Shown here: piece by piece, positions 1 through 6,102 of the stretch | How positions within the stretch are numbered: position 1 is the first letter of the stretch | Layout of the letters: each line of letters starts with the position of its first letter | Origin: an uncultured Prevotella sp. | Lineage (GTDB): Bacteria; Bacteroidota; Bacteroidia; Bacteroidales; Bacteroidaceae | NCBI GenBank assembly: GCA_945863825.1 | Contig: CAMBBY010000087.1 | Span: 1-6,147 of the forward strand | Direction of reading: 5' to 3' | Length of the DNA stretch: 6,147 nt | Translations under genes and position numbers: made by a program | Notes under the pieces: generated by a model | Seen by the model: the letters and a program-made list of their open reading frames with translations, nothing else | What the model was told of the DNA's origin: nothing | Databases searched by the model: none

Positions 1-9
1 TAGAAATAA

Positions 10-657
10 AATGAGCAGATATACGATGAAACACCAGCCTCATTCTGCATTCCACAGCCAGTTATCCGTATCAGCAAATCATGGATATTAAACCAGGCAA
101 GCACTGAGTATGCCCTGTTTCATACCCTTTCTCCATACGGAGCCTCCGGCAAGATGATCCAGGAGATACTCCTCTCTATCAATGCTACAGGAAAAACGTG
201 GCAAACACCTACTCATCAGATACTTATAGATAGAGAACATATTCTGGTTAAAGAAAACAAGGAGGATGATTTCAGAAGAATTCTGATACCAGAACCAGGC
301 AGCTATGTGACAGCAAAAGGGAAAATAAGGATTTCCAAAGAAACGGTAGCAGAAGACTTCAAACCAAGCAAAGAGAAGCATCTGATTACACTGGATGCCA
401 GCAATATCAAGTTTCCGCTTACGCTCCGACGCACCCAACAGGGAGATGCATTCATACCTTTCGGAATGAAAGGCAGAAAATTAGTTAGCGACTATTTAAC
501 AGATAGAAAAAGAAATCTATTTGAAAAACAGTCGCAACTCATTTTGGCAGATTCTGCCGGAAATATTCTATGGGTAGTGGGTGAACGCACTTCAGATGAC
601 TTCAGAATCAAGCATACGACAGAAACTATTCTGAAGATTGAAATCGTTCAAGATTAG
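10..657 (+). CDS. tilS: tRNA(Ile)-lysidine synthetase, C-terminal half only (5'-truncated or broken)
   Basis: TilS uses ATP and lysine to convert C34 of the tRNA-Ile CAU anticodon to lysidine in the cytoplasm. The frame is open from base 10 and gives 215 residues. Residues ~34-80 (LSPYG, then TPTHQILIDR) match the middle substrate-binding domain. Residues ~135-205 (LTLRRTQQGDAF, PFGMKGRKLVSDYLTDRK, WVVGERTSDDFR) are the very characteristic TilS C-terminal domain. The N-terminal PP-loop ATPase with its SGGxDS motif, about 200 residues in this family, is absent. In-frame TAG (1-3) and TAA (7-9) stand just upstream, so either the window edge carries an error or a frameshift, or the gene is disrupted. 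The first in-frame ATG is at 154, but it lies inside the conserved domain and is not a credible natural start. The gene converges on the CE12 gene with 38 bases between the stops. Identity is very sure; intactness is doubtful. Confidence 0.9.
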   Translation, partial: NEQIYDETPASFCIPQPVIRISKSWILNQASTEYALFHTLSPYGASGKMIQEILLSINATGKTWQTPTHQILIDREHILVKENKEDDFRRILIPEPGSYVTAKGKIRISKETVAEDFKPSKEKHLITLDASNIKFPLTLRRTQQGDAFIPFGMKGRKLVSDYLTDRKRNLFEKQSQLILADSAGNILWVVGERTSDDFRIKHTTETILKIEIVQD

Positions 658-665
658 ATAGAGAA

Positions 666-692
666 CAATCGAGATCAGAAAGATATCGATTG
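666..692. terminator. Hairpin between convergent tilS and CE12 gene
   Basis: Arms 666-676 and 682-692 form an 11-bp stem with one mismatch (673/685) and a 5-base loop. It sits in the 38 bases between the convergent stop codons of tilS and the esterase gene. There is no U-tract on either side, so it is at best a weak bidirectional terminator. A smaller 6-bp inverted repeat (693-698 with 704-709) overlaps the esterase stop. Visible as sequence; the terminator role is inferred from position. Confidence 0.35.
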
Positions 693-695
693 AGA

Positions 696-1694
696 TTAAT
701 CAGTAATCTTGGCTCCAAACTGAAGGATGAACTTGACTTTCTTCCCCTTCATGTTTTCAGGCTTCTTCCAGGAACCATCAAGTACAAGGACCTTAACACG
801 CTTACCTGCAGGCACAGCATCCACAGCTTCCTGGAGTGTAAAGTAATTGCCACGACCACGGGTTGAAACCACATAGTCATAATGGCGAACATGCTTCTTG
901 AGTTCTGGCACTTGCTTACCTATCTCATCAGCCAAAGCATTGGCTACCAGACGGGCGCCATATACATTATAATGGGTATTATCCTGACGTCCCTTAGGAA
1001 TCTGAGGACATTCACCCGGACGGAACCACATGTGCAACTTACGGCTTCCCTCAATGCCCAACTCAGTCTCAATATCATGAGTGATCTTTGTGGCATCCAC
1101 AAAAGAAACATTCAGACGACGCGCCACATTGCGAGGAGCTACAACATAGGCTCCGTGAGTATCTATGAGTGTATCACTGTTTATCTTCTCTTCGCCCGCA
1201 AAAGTCGTCTTCCTCAATTTCTCGTCGTCATCATTCTCCACTGGTGCCTGATAGAAACATCTGCGCACTACCGAATTAAACAAAACCGGGATACCACCCT
1301 TGGCACGTGTTTCCTTGACGAAACGCTCCAGATTGGCATCAAAGGTAGAGCCTGGATCTGTATGACGGTCGGCATGAGGCTTCTCGTCATTGTGACCAAA
1401 CTGAATAAACACATAATCCCCCGGTTTCAGTTTATCCAATACTTTCTGCCATCTGCCTTCATCGATAAAACTCTTAGAACTTCTACCATTGACGGCATGA
1501 TTATCAACGATGATTTTATCATCAAAACAACCTTGCAGTACCATACCCCATCCTCTTTCTGGATTATTCTTGGCATTACCCTTCTCAGCAGCAGTAGAAT
1601 CACCTATCACAAAGATGGTCGTTACCTTACTGCCAGATGTCAGAGCGAGCACCAGAAACAGGCAGGCAAACCAGGACAAAATCTTTTTCATCAT
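696..1694 (-). CDS. Secreted rhamnogalacturonan acetylesterase-like SGNH hydrolase (CE12) with short pectin methylesterase-like tail
   Basis: Predicted to remove acetyl groups from pectin (rhamnogalacturonan) outside the cytoplasm. Residues 1-22 form a signal peptide (MMKK, then a hydrophobic run), with no lipobox cysteine in place. SGNH/CE12 motifs appear in order: GDSTA at 31-35 with nucleophile Ser33, NGRSS at 69-73, GHND at 100-103 with Asn102, and DNTH at 238-241 giving the Asp238/His241 pair. The esterase core ends near residue 265. Residues ~272-332 (YVVSTRGRGNY, TLQEAVDAVPAG, VLVLDGSW) resemble the first coil of a CE8 pectin methylesterase, but the CE8 catalytic part is absent. ATG at 1694 and ATG at 1691 are both possible starts; the leader is A-rich without a Shine-Dalgarno sequence. 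A strong terminator separates it from hisS, so it is probably transcribed alone; I saw no clear promoter. Esterase class is sure; exact substrate is inferred. Confidence 0.88.
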   Translation of the reverse strand: MMKKILSWFACLFLVLALTSGSKVTTIFVIGDSTAAEKGNAKNNPERGWGMVLQGCFDDKIIVDNHAVNGRSSKSFIDEGRWQKVLDKLKPGDYVFIQFGHNDEKPHADRHTDPGSTFDANLERFVKETRAKGGIPVLFNSVVRRCFYQAPVENDDDEKLRKTTFAGEEKINSDTLIDTHGAYVVAPRNVARRLNVSFVDATKITHDIETELGIEGSRKLHMWFRPGECPQIPKGRQDNTHYNVYGARLVANALADEIGKQVPELKKHVRHYDYVVSTRGRGNYFTLQEAVDAVPAGKRVKVLVLDGSWKKPENMKGKKVKFILQFGAKITD

Positions 1695-1734
1695 TACGAT
1701 TTGTTTTTAAGTTTGAATTTTCAGTTATTATTTT

Positions 1735-1778
1735 AAAAAAAGGCAGGAAGACCATCCAAACTGATGCTCCCTGCCTTT
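1735..1778 (-). terminator. Intrinsic terminator after hisS
   Basis: On the minus strand, arms 1778-1767 and 1750-1739 give a 12-bp stem (AAAGGCAGG pairing with CCTGCCTTT, plus one G-U and two more pairs). After a 2-base bulge, a further 4 bp (1766-1763 with 1756-1753) close a 6-base loop. The stem runs straight into seven T residues on that strand (1741-1735). This is a textbook factor-independent terminator, 55 bases beyond the hisS stop, and it separates the fur-purA-hisS unit from the esterase gene. Confidence 0.9.
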
Positions 1779-1832
1779 ATTTCATATTGGCAATAAAACA
1801 AGAAAAATATTTCTTGATAACGCCTAAGTAAA

Positions 1833-3197
1833 TTACTTCTTGATGGCAGCGATAAGTTCATCAGCAGAAACCAACTGCTGTTCACCACTCTCCATATTCT
1901 TCAAAGTAATCTTCCCCTGTTCAATCTCATTCTCACCAGCAAGAACCACGAAAGGAATATTCTTGGCATTGGCGTAACTCATCTGCTTCTTCATCTTAGC
2001 TTTGTCAGGGAAGATTTCTGCACGGATACCTGCCTCGCGAGCCTGACGGACGATAGGCAGACAATATGCAGTTTCCTTCTCACCGAAGTTGATGAAGAGG
2101 ACCTGTGTGGCATTCACAGCCTCCTTTGGATAAAGGTCGAGGGCATTGAGTACATCATAGATACGGTCTGCACCGAAAGAAATACCCACACCGCTCAATC
2201 CAGGAAGACCGAAGATACCAGTAAGGTTGTCATATCGGCCACCACCAGTAATACTGCCCATAGGAGTATCAAGCGCCTTCACTTCGAAGATAGCACCAGT
2301 ATAGTAGTTCAAGCCACGGGCCAAAGTAAGATCCAGTTCAATCTCATTCTTCAAGCCTACAGTCTTCAGCGTATCAAGGATAAATTTAGTTTCCTCTACA
2401 CCCTTCAAACCGATTTCTGAAGTTTCCAAAACCTTAGCAATTACTTCAAGCTTCTCATCGTTAGAACCTGATAATGAGATAATTGGCTGCAACTTCTCGA
2501 TAGCTTCCTCAGAGATACCATCAGCACGAAGTTCGTCATTCACATTGTCAAGTCCAATCTTATCAAGCTTATCGATAGCCACGGTAATATCCACAATCTT
2601 CTCAGCCTCACCGATTACCTCAGCGATACCGGTCAGGATCTTGCGGTTATTGATTTTGATGCAGACACGAACACCAAACTTGGTGAAAACAGTATCCACA
2701 ATTTGCATCAACTCCACCTCATTGAGCAAGGAATCAGAACCTACCACATCCGCATCGCACTGATAAAACTCGCGGTAGCGACCCTTCTGTGGACGGTCTG
2801 CACGCCAAACAGGCTGAATCTGATAACGCTTGAACGGCATCTGAAGTTCATCACGATGCTGAACCACATAACGAGCGAAAGGTACGGTCAAATCATAACG
2901 CAAACCTTTCTCACAAAGTTTTGCTGCCAACTTCAATGATCCTAAAGAATGAATATCCTCATCACTGATTTTATTCATATAGTCGCCAGAATTCAGAATT
3001 TTGAACAGCAACTTATCACCTTCCTCACCATATTTACCCATCAGCGTCTGAAGGGTTTCCATGGCAGGTGTTTCTATCTGCTGGAATCCATAGAGTGCAT
3101 ATACATCCTTAATGGTATTAAAGATGTAATTGCGTTTCGCCATCTCGATAGGTCCGAAATCGCGAGTACCCTTTGGAATACTTGGTTTTTGAGCCAT
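1833..3197 (-). CDS. hisS: Histidine--tRNA ligase
   Basis: Charges tRNA-His with histidine using ATP; cytoplasmic class II synthetase. The 454 residues fit the bacterial family. The N-terminus has the expected PKGTRDFGP (8-16). DLTVPFARY lies at 102-110. The motif 2 region with [15 protein letters not shown] and [12 protein letters not shown] spans 122-150. The histidine-binding segment [14 protein letters not shown] is at 292-305 with the catalytic Arg294. GGGRYDNL is at 318-325 and motif 3 ([10 protein letters not shown]) at 336-345. Residues ~363-454 form the anticodon-binding domain. The ATG at 3197 begins right at the conserved N-terminus and no better start exists. It lies 100 bases after the purA stop in the same direction, with a long hairpin between them, and ends before a strong terminator. 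It is probably the last gene of the fur-purA-hisS unit, though an own promoter cannot be excluded. Confidence 0.97.
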   Translation of the reverse strand: MAQKPSIPKGTRDFGPIEMAKRNYIFNTIKDVYALYGFQQIETPAMETLQTLMGKYGEEGDKLLFKILNSGDYMNKISDEDIHSLGSLKLAAKLCEKGLRYDLTVPFARYVVQHRDELQMPFKRYQIQPVWRADRPQKGRYREFYQCDADVVGSDSLLNEVELMQIVDTVFTKFGVRVCIKINNRKILTGIAEVIGEAEKIVDITVAIDKLDKIGLDNVNDELRADGISEEAIEKLQPIISLSGSNDEKLEVIAKVLETSEIGLKGVEETKFILDTLKTVGLKNEIELDLTLARGLNYYTGAIFEVKALDTPMGSITGGGRYDNLTGIFGLPGLSGVGISFGADRIYDVLNALDLYPKEAVNATQVLFINFGEKETAYCLPIVRQAREAGIRAEIFPDKAKMKKQMSYANAKNIPFVVLAGENEIEQGKITLKNMESGEQQLVSADELIAAIKK

Positions 3198-3222
3198 TTA
3201 TTATTGTTTTATATTAAATATT

Positions 3223-3288
3223 TAGTGCTTAATGTTCTGCGCAATATCTACCCTCAAAGTAAAATTAAACACAAAACATTAAACACTA
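3223..3288 (-). promoter_or_regulatory. 20-bp RNA hairpin between purA and hisS (strand-specific)
   Basis: In the minus-strand transcript, arm 3288-3269 pairs without a break with arm 3242-3223: 20 bp, of which four are G-U wobbles, around a 26-base loop. Read on the plus strand, the same four positions would be A-C mismatches, so the structure is good only in the sense in which purA and hisS are transcribed. It ends 25 bases before the hisS ATG and begins 9 bases after the purA stop. No U-tract follows, so it is not a standard terminator. It could be an intercistronic stabilising or processing hairpin, or a leader element controlling hisS. The pairing is seen; the role is inference. Confidence 0.6.
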
Positions 3289-3297
3289 TATTATAAA

Positions 3298-4572
3298 TTA
3301 CTTTCTTACGATAGTTTGTTCACGGTCTGGACCGATAGAAATGATACCGATGCGAGTCTCGAGGAACTCTTCGAGGAAAGCTACGTAATCCTTGAATTCC
3401 TGTGGGAACTGATCCTCAGAAGTAAACTGAGTCATATCGGTCTTCCAACCCTTGAACTCCTTATATACTGGTTCTACATCGTCGATTTCGTATGGGAAGT
3501 CTGTAGTTACAGAACCATCCTTCAACTTGTATGCAACACAAGCCTTGATAGTATCAAAACCATCGAGAACGTCGCTCTTCATCATGATAAGTTCAGTAAC
3601 ACCATTTACCATTACAGAATACTTCAATTGTACGAGGTCGCACCAACCACAACGGCGCTCACGTCCTGTAACAGCACCATACTCATGACCGAGGTCGCGA
3701 ATCTTAGCACCAGTTTCATCAAACAACTCCGTTGGGAAAGGACCTGCACCTACACGAGTACAGTAAGCCTTCATGATACCATATACATTACCGATGCGGT
3801 TAGGACCGATACCCAAACCGATACAAGCACCTGCACAGATAGTATTGGATGAAGTAACGAAAGGATAAGAACCGAAATCAACATCGAGCATAGTACCCTG
3901 AGCACCCTCGCAAAGAATATCCTTGCCAGAACGGAGCACCTTATTGATCTCCACCTCGCTGTCAACGATAGAGAACTGCTTCAGGTATTCGATACCTTCC
4001 ATCCAAGTCTTCTCTACCTCAGTAATATCGAAATCAGTATAACCAAGAGATGCTATCTGCTTGAGGTGCAAAGCCTTATGAGCTTCATACTTCTCCTGGA
4101 AGTTCTCAAGGATATCACCCACGCGCAAACCAGTACGGCTTACCTTGTCAGTATAAGTAGGACCAATACCCTTACCAGTTGTACCAACCTTATTTTTACC
4201 CTTAGAAGCCTCGATGGCTGCGTCGAGCACACGATGAGTAGGCATGATGAGATGAGCCTTCTTGGAAATATGAAGACGGCTCTTGAGGTCATGACCGCTC
4301 TTCTCCAAGTCCTTAGCCTCCTGCATGAAGAGGTCTGGAGCCAGAACGACACCATTACCAATAATGTTCACCTTACCGCCCTGGAAAATACCAGAAGGGA
4401 TAGAGCGAAGAACGTATTTCTGTCCCTCAAACTCCAATGTATGTCCTGCATTAGGACCACCCTGAAAGCGAGCTACCACATCATACTTAGGGGTCAACAC
4501 GTCAACCACCTTACCTTTACCTTCATCGCCCCACTGAAGACCCAGCAGGACATCTACTTTACCTGTGTTCAT
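3298..4572 (-). CDS. purA: Adenylosuccinate synthetase
   Basis: Joins aspartate to IMP with GTP to give adenylosuccinate, the first committed step to AMP; cytoplasmic homodimer. The 424-residue length is normal. The GTP-binding glycine loop QWGDEGKGK is at 13-21 with catalytic Asp16, and the catalytic His44 is in NAGHT (41-45). The IMP-binding segment GTTGKGIGPTY is at 130-140 and CEGAQG at 221-226. TRVGAGPFPTE lies at 272-282, GRERRCGW at 303-310, and the C-terminal guanine-site segment GPDREQT at 414-420. The ATG at 4572 gives the family N-terminus. It starts 11 bases after the Fur-family stop, too close for its own promoter, so the two are very probably co-transcribed. The leader is A/T-rich without a Shine-Dalgarno sequence, as usual in Bacteroidota. 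Confidence 0.97.
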   Translation of the reverse strand: MNTGKVDVLLGLQWGDEGKGKVVDVLTPKYDVVARFQGGPNAGHTLEFEGQKYVLRSIPSGIFQGGKVNIIGNGVVLAPDLFMQEAKDLEKSGHDLKSRLHISKKAHLIMPTHRVLDAAIEASKGKNKVGTTGKGIGPTYTDKVSRTGLRVGDILENFQEKYEAHKALHLKQIASLGYTDFDITEVEKTWMEGIEYLKQFSIVDSEVEINKVLRSGKDILCEGAQGTMLDVDFGSYPFVTSSNTICAGACIGLGIGPNRIGNVYGIMKAYCTRVGAGPFPTELFDETGAKIRDLGHEYGAVTGRERRCGWCDLVQLKYSVMVNGVTELIMMKSDVLDGFDTIKACVAYKLKDGSVTTDFPYEIDDVEPVYKEFKGWKTDMTQFTSEDQFPQEFKDYVAFLEEFLETRIGIISIGPDREQTIVRK

Positions 4573-4583
4573 TTTATAAATAG

Positions 4584-5066
4584 TTATTTTGACTTTTCTA
4601 CTTTACCATTGTTACGTTTTCTGGTCATCTTGCCCTGACACGTACTGCACACTCCATAGATATAGAGAGCGAAGGCATCACGACGGAATCTTTGCAGCTT
4701 GGTCTCGTTGATGGCATCCACTACCAGCGGAGCCTGTATCTCCGTTACCTTACCACAAACCGTACATACCTGATGCACATGGTTTTCATTATTAAAACTT
4801 GCTTCATACTTGGTACCATCTACCAAACTATGTCGCACGACCAGCCGGAGTTCGATGAATAGATGCATCGTATTGTAAAGCGTAGCCCTACTTACGGGGA
4901 AATGCATCTTTTCCAACTGCGCCCCAAGGTCTTCGAGCGTAAAATGCCCATCTAAGCTATAAACTGCATCAAGGATTGCATAACGTTCTGGAGTCTTGCG
5001 ATGCTTATTCATCTCCAGATAATTATCCAAAACATCCCTGACTTTTGACTTCACATTATTAGTCAT
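4584..5066 (-). CDS. Fur-family metal- or peroxide-responsive transcriptional repressor
   Basis: A DNA-binding regulator of the Fur/PerR/Zur family, 160 residues from the chosen start. Residues ~10-85 form the winged helix, with RYAILDAVY at 28-36, HFTLEDL at 41-47 and the recognition helix SRATLYNTM at 59-67. The dimerisation and metal domain follows: HVH at 96-98, CTVC at 101-104 and a second CxxC at 140-143, the usual structural zinc pair. Glu109 stands where PerR proteins have their oxidisable-site Asp, by remembered alignment, so canonical PerR function is not assured; iron, manganese or peroxide sensing all remain possible. An upstream TTG at 5096 would add ten residues, but it lies within the promoter -7 box, so ATG 5066 is preferred. 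The C-terminal tail is lysine-rich. It heads a unit with purA and hisS. Confidence 0.9.
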   Translation of the reverse strand: MTNNVKSKVRDVLDNYLEMNKHRKTPERYAILDAVYSLDGHFTLEDLGAQLEKMHFPVSRATLYNTMHLFIELRLVVRHSLVDGTKYEASFNNENHVHQVCTVCGKVTEIQAPLVVDAINETKLQRFRRDAFALYIYGVCSTCQGKMTRKRNNGKVEKSK

Positions 5067-5093
5067 ATTACTACCTAAGTTACATAAAACGCA

Positions 5094-5126
5094 CAAAGAT
5101 AGCCATAATTTATGACATAGAGAAAA
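5094..5126 (-). promoter_or_regulatory. Bacteroidota-type promoter of the Fur-family gene
   Basis: On the minus strand, TATCTTTG at 5101-5094 is a perfect match to the Bacteroidota -7 consensus TAnnTTTG. Twenty bases upstream, TTTTC (5126-5122) is an imperfect -33 element. Transcription would start about six bases past the -7 box, near 5088, giving a leader of about 20 bases to the ATG at 5066. This promoter decides the start of the Fur-family gene. The -7 match is seen; the -33 assignment is weak. Confidence 0.65.
5104..5114. promoter_or_regulatory. Candidate operator palindrome in the promoter spacer
   Basis: CATAATTTATG is an inverted repeat of 5 bp around a central T, lying between the -33 and -7 elements of the Fur-family promoter. 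Fur-family boxes are A/T-rich 7-1-7 inverted repeats, and autoregulation is common in this family, so this is a reasonable autoregulatory site. The match to a full 15-bp box is only partial. Confidence 0.35.
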
Positions 5127-5176
5127 CTATTCTTTTAAAAAAAACTAAATGAGGAATCTTTCCCTGTCACAAGAGG

Positions 5177-5194
5177 AAAAAACTGGGAACCCCA
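5177..5194 (-). terminator. Possible weak terminator after maf
   Basis: On the minus strand a short hairpin (5194-5191 with 5187-5184, 4 bp, 3-base loop) is followed by a G and six T residues (5182-5177). A second 4-bp hairpin (ATGC/GCAT) lies just before it, around 5196-5208. The stems are short, so termination would be weak; position after maf and before the Fur promoter supports it. Confidence 0.35.
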
Positions 5195-5231
5195 CATGCA
5201 AAACGCATAATTATAACAAAATCCTTACCCC

Positions 5232-5876
5232 TTAGAATTTCTTTAATTCCTCATAGATTCTTTGCACAGGAAGTCCCATGACATTAAAGTAACTTCCCTT
5301 CAAACTCGTGCAACCGATATAACCTATCCATTCCTGAATGCCATAGGCTCCAGCCTTATCGAACGGTTTGTAATGCTCTACATAATAATCTATCTCATTC
5401 TTTGACAGTTTCTTGAAAGTAACCTCCGTAATGACAGAAAACTGCCGCTGTTTTTCCTGAGAAGTGATACAGACACCAGTCACCACATGATGGGTTTTCC
5501 CGCTCAGCATTTCCAGCATTCTGATCGCATCCGCAGCATCCTTCGGTTTTCCCAAAATGATACCCTTTCCTTCCTGGTCATTCTGTTCTTCACTGCTCGG
5601 TGCTATCACTACGGTATCAGCAGTAAGTATCAATAATTCATGGTTTCTGATATCATCTGAAGATTCCTGCTGATTGATGGCAGAATCAAGCAGAGGACGG
5701 TATGCCTCCGTTTTTTTTACGGCAATATACAGGGCAGTTTCGTACGCAGGAAGCGATTCTGGATAACTTTCATCTATACCCTGAATCACTTTCACTTCGA
5801 AAGGAATATCGAGACCTGCCAAAAGTTCCTTGCGTCGAGGCGAATTACTTGCCAATATAATTCTAAAATTCTTCAT
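5232..5876 (-). CDS. maf: Maf-family nucleoside triphosphate pyrophosphatase (YhdE-type)
   Basis: Hydrolyses non-canonical or surplus nucleoside triphosphates (dTTP/UTP in the YhdE-type subgroup) to the monophosphate and pyrophosphate; cytoplasmic. 214 residues. The Maf signature ASNSPRRKELL is at 9-19, TADTVV with the catalytic-site Asp87 at 85-90, GKP at 109-111, DKAGAYGIQ at 173-181 and the C-terminal GSYFNVMGLPV at 194-204. DKAGAYGIQ favours the YhdE type over the YceF type. The protein is ~20 residues longer than usual, because of polar insertions at ~66-80 and ~93-105 on either side of the TADTVV strand. ATG 5876 starts directly at the conserved strand. An open frame runs further upstream to 6041, but it only overlaps kdsC and shows no Maf homology. 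It lies 25 bases after the kdsC stop, same strand, so the two probably form one unit. Confidence 0.95.
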   Translation of the reverse strand: MKNFRIILASNSPRRKELLAGLDIPFEVKVIQGIDESYPESLPAYETALYIAVKKTEAYRPLLDSAINQQESSDDIRNHELLILTADTVVIAPSSEEQNDQEGKGIILGKPKDAADAIRMLEMLSGKTHHVVTGVCITSQEKQRQFSVITEVTFKKLSKNEIDYYVEHYKPFDKAGAYGIQEWIGYIGCTSLKGSYFNVMGLPVQRIYEELKKF

Positions 5877-5901
5877 ATTCTTGTTCTGTTTCCATATTAA
5901 T

Positions 5902-6102
5902 CTACCATCCGAAAGCCTTCGCTCCCGACAGCCATTTTCCCTGTGCACGAAGCACCTGTTCCACGACATCTCTACCACAGCCTTCACCACCATTGCAGGA
6001 AGATACATAAGTAGAGATTTCCTTGATGTCAGAACATGCATCAGCAGGACAACAAGGGCATCCGCACTCTCTCATCACCTCATAATCAGGGATGTCATCG
6101 CC
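5902..6102 (-). CDS. kdsC: 3-deoxy-D-manno-octulosonate 8-phosphate phosphatase, C-terminal 66 residues (5'-truncated by adapter)
   Basis: KdsC removes phosphate from Kdo-8-phosphate in the synthesis of Kdo, the inner-core sugar of lipopolysaccharide; cytoplasmic HAD-family tetramer. The fragment starts with GDDIPD, the HAD motif IV acidic pair, and continues with CCPADA, then [20 protein letters not shown], the typical KdsC C-terminal segment that reaches the neighbouring subunit. The full protein is about 170-180 residues, so roughly the first 110, including the nucleophile Asp motif, are missing. The cut is exactly where Nextera adapter sequence begins at 6103. A GTG-started frame from 6117 giving MYKRQ at its N-terminus is adapter-encoded and must not be taken as the start. 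maf follows 25 bases downstream. Confidence 0.93.
   Translation of the reverse strand, partial: GDDIPDYEVMRECGCPCCPADACSDIKEISTYVSSCNGGEGCGRDVVEQVLRAQGKWLSGAKAFGW

Noticed and set aside
88..438. 116-codon minus-strand frame opposite tilS
   Set aside because: Antisense of recognisable TilS domain sequence; no motif of its own.
882..1736. 284-codon open frame on the plus strand opposite the esterase gene
   Set aside because: The opposite strand carries clear SGNH motifs, signal peptide and catalytic residues; the plus-strand translation resembles no family and is an antisense shadow.
3249..3262. TTACTTTG (minus strand) in the hairpin loop as a -7 box for hisS
   Set aside because: The second base deviates from TAnnTTTG and there is no -33 element at the right distance; too weak to list as a promoter.
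3264..3286. Direct repeat ATTAAACAC twice at a 14-base period, as a possible repeat array
   Set aside because: Only two copies, and both fall in or beside one hairpin arm; no array of repeats and spacers as in CRISPR.
3316..3852. 178-codon plus-strand frame opposite purA, with others at 4066-4638 and 2949-3296
   Set aside because: They overlap highly conserved purA or hisS codons, are low-complexity in Thr, Ser and Ile, and have no credible start context.
5207..5216. TTATAATTAT (minus strand) as a PerR box
   Set aside because: Only the left half matches the 7-1-7 box, and it is about 110 bases upstream of the -7 element; likely chance in A/T-rich DNA.
5877..6041. Upstream extension of maf to a start at 6041
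   Set aside because: It overlaps kdsC almost throughout, and Maf homology begins exactly at ATG 5876.
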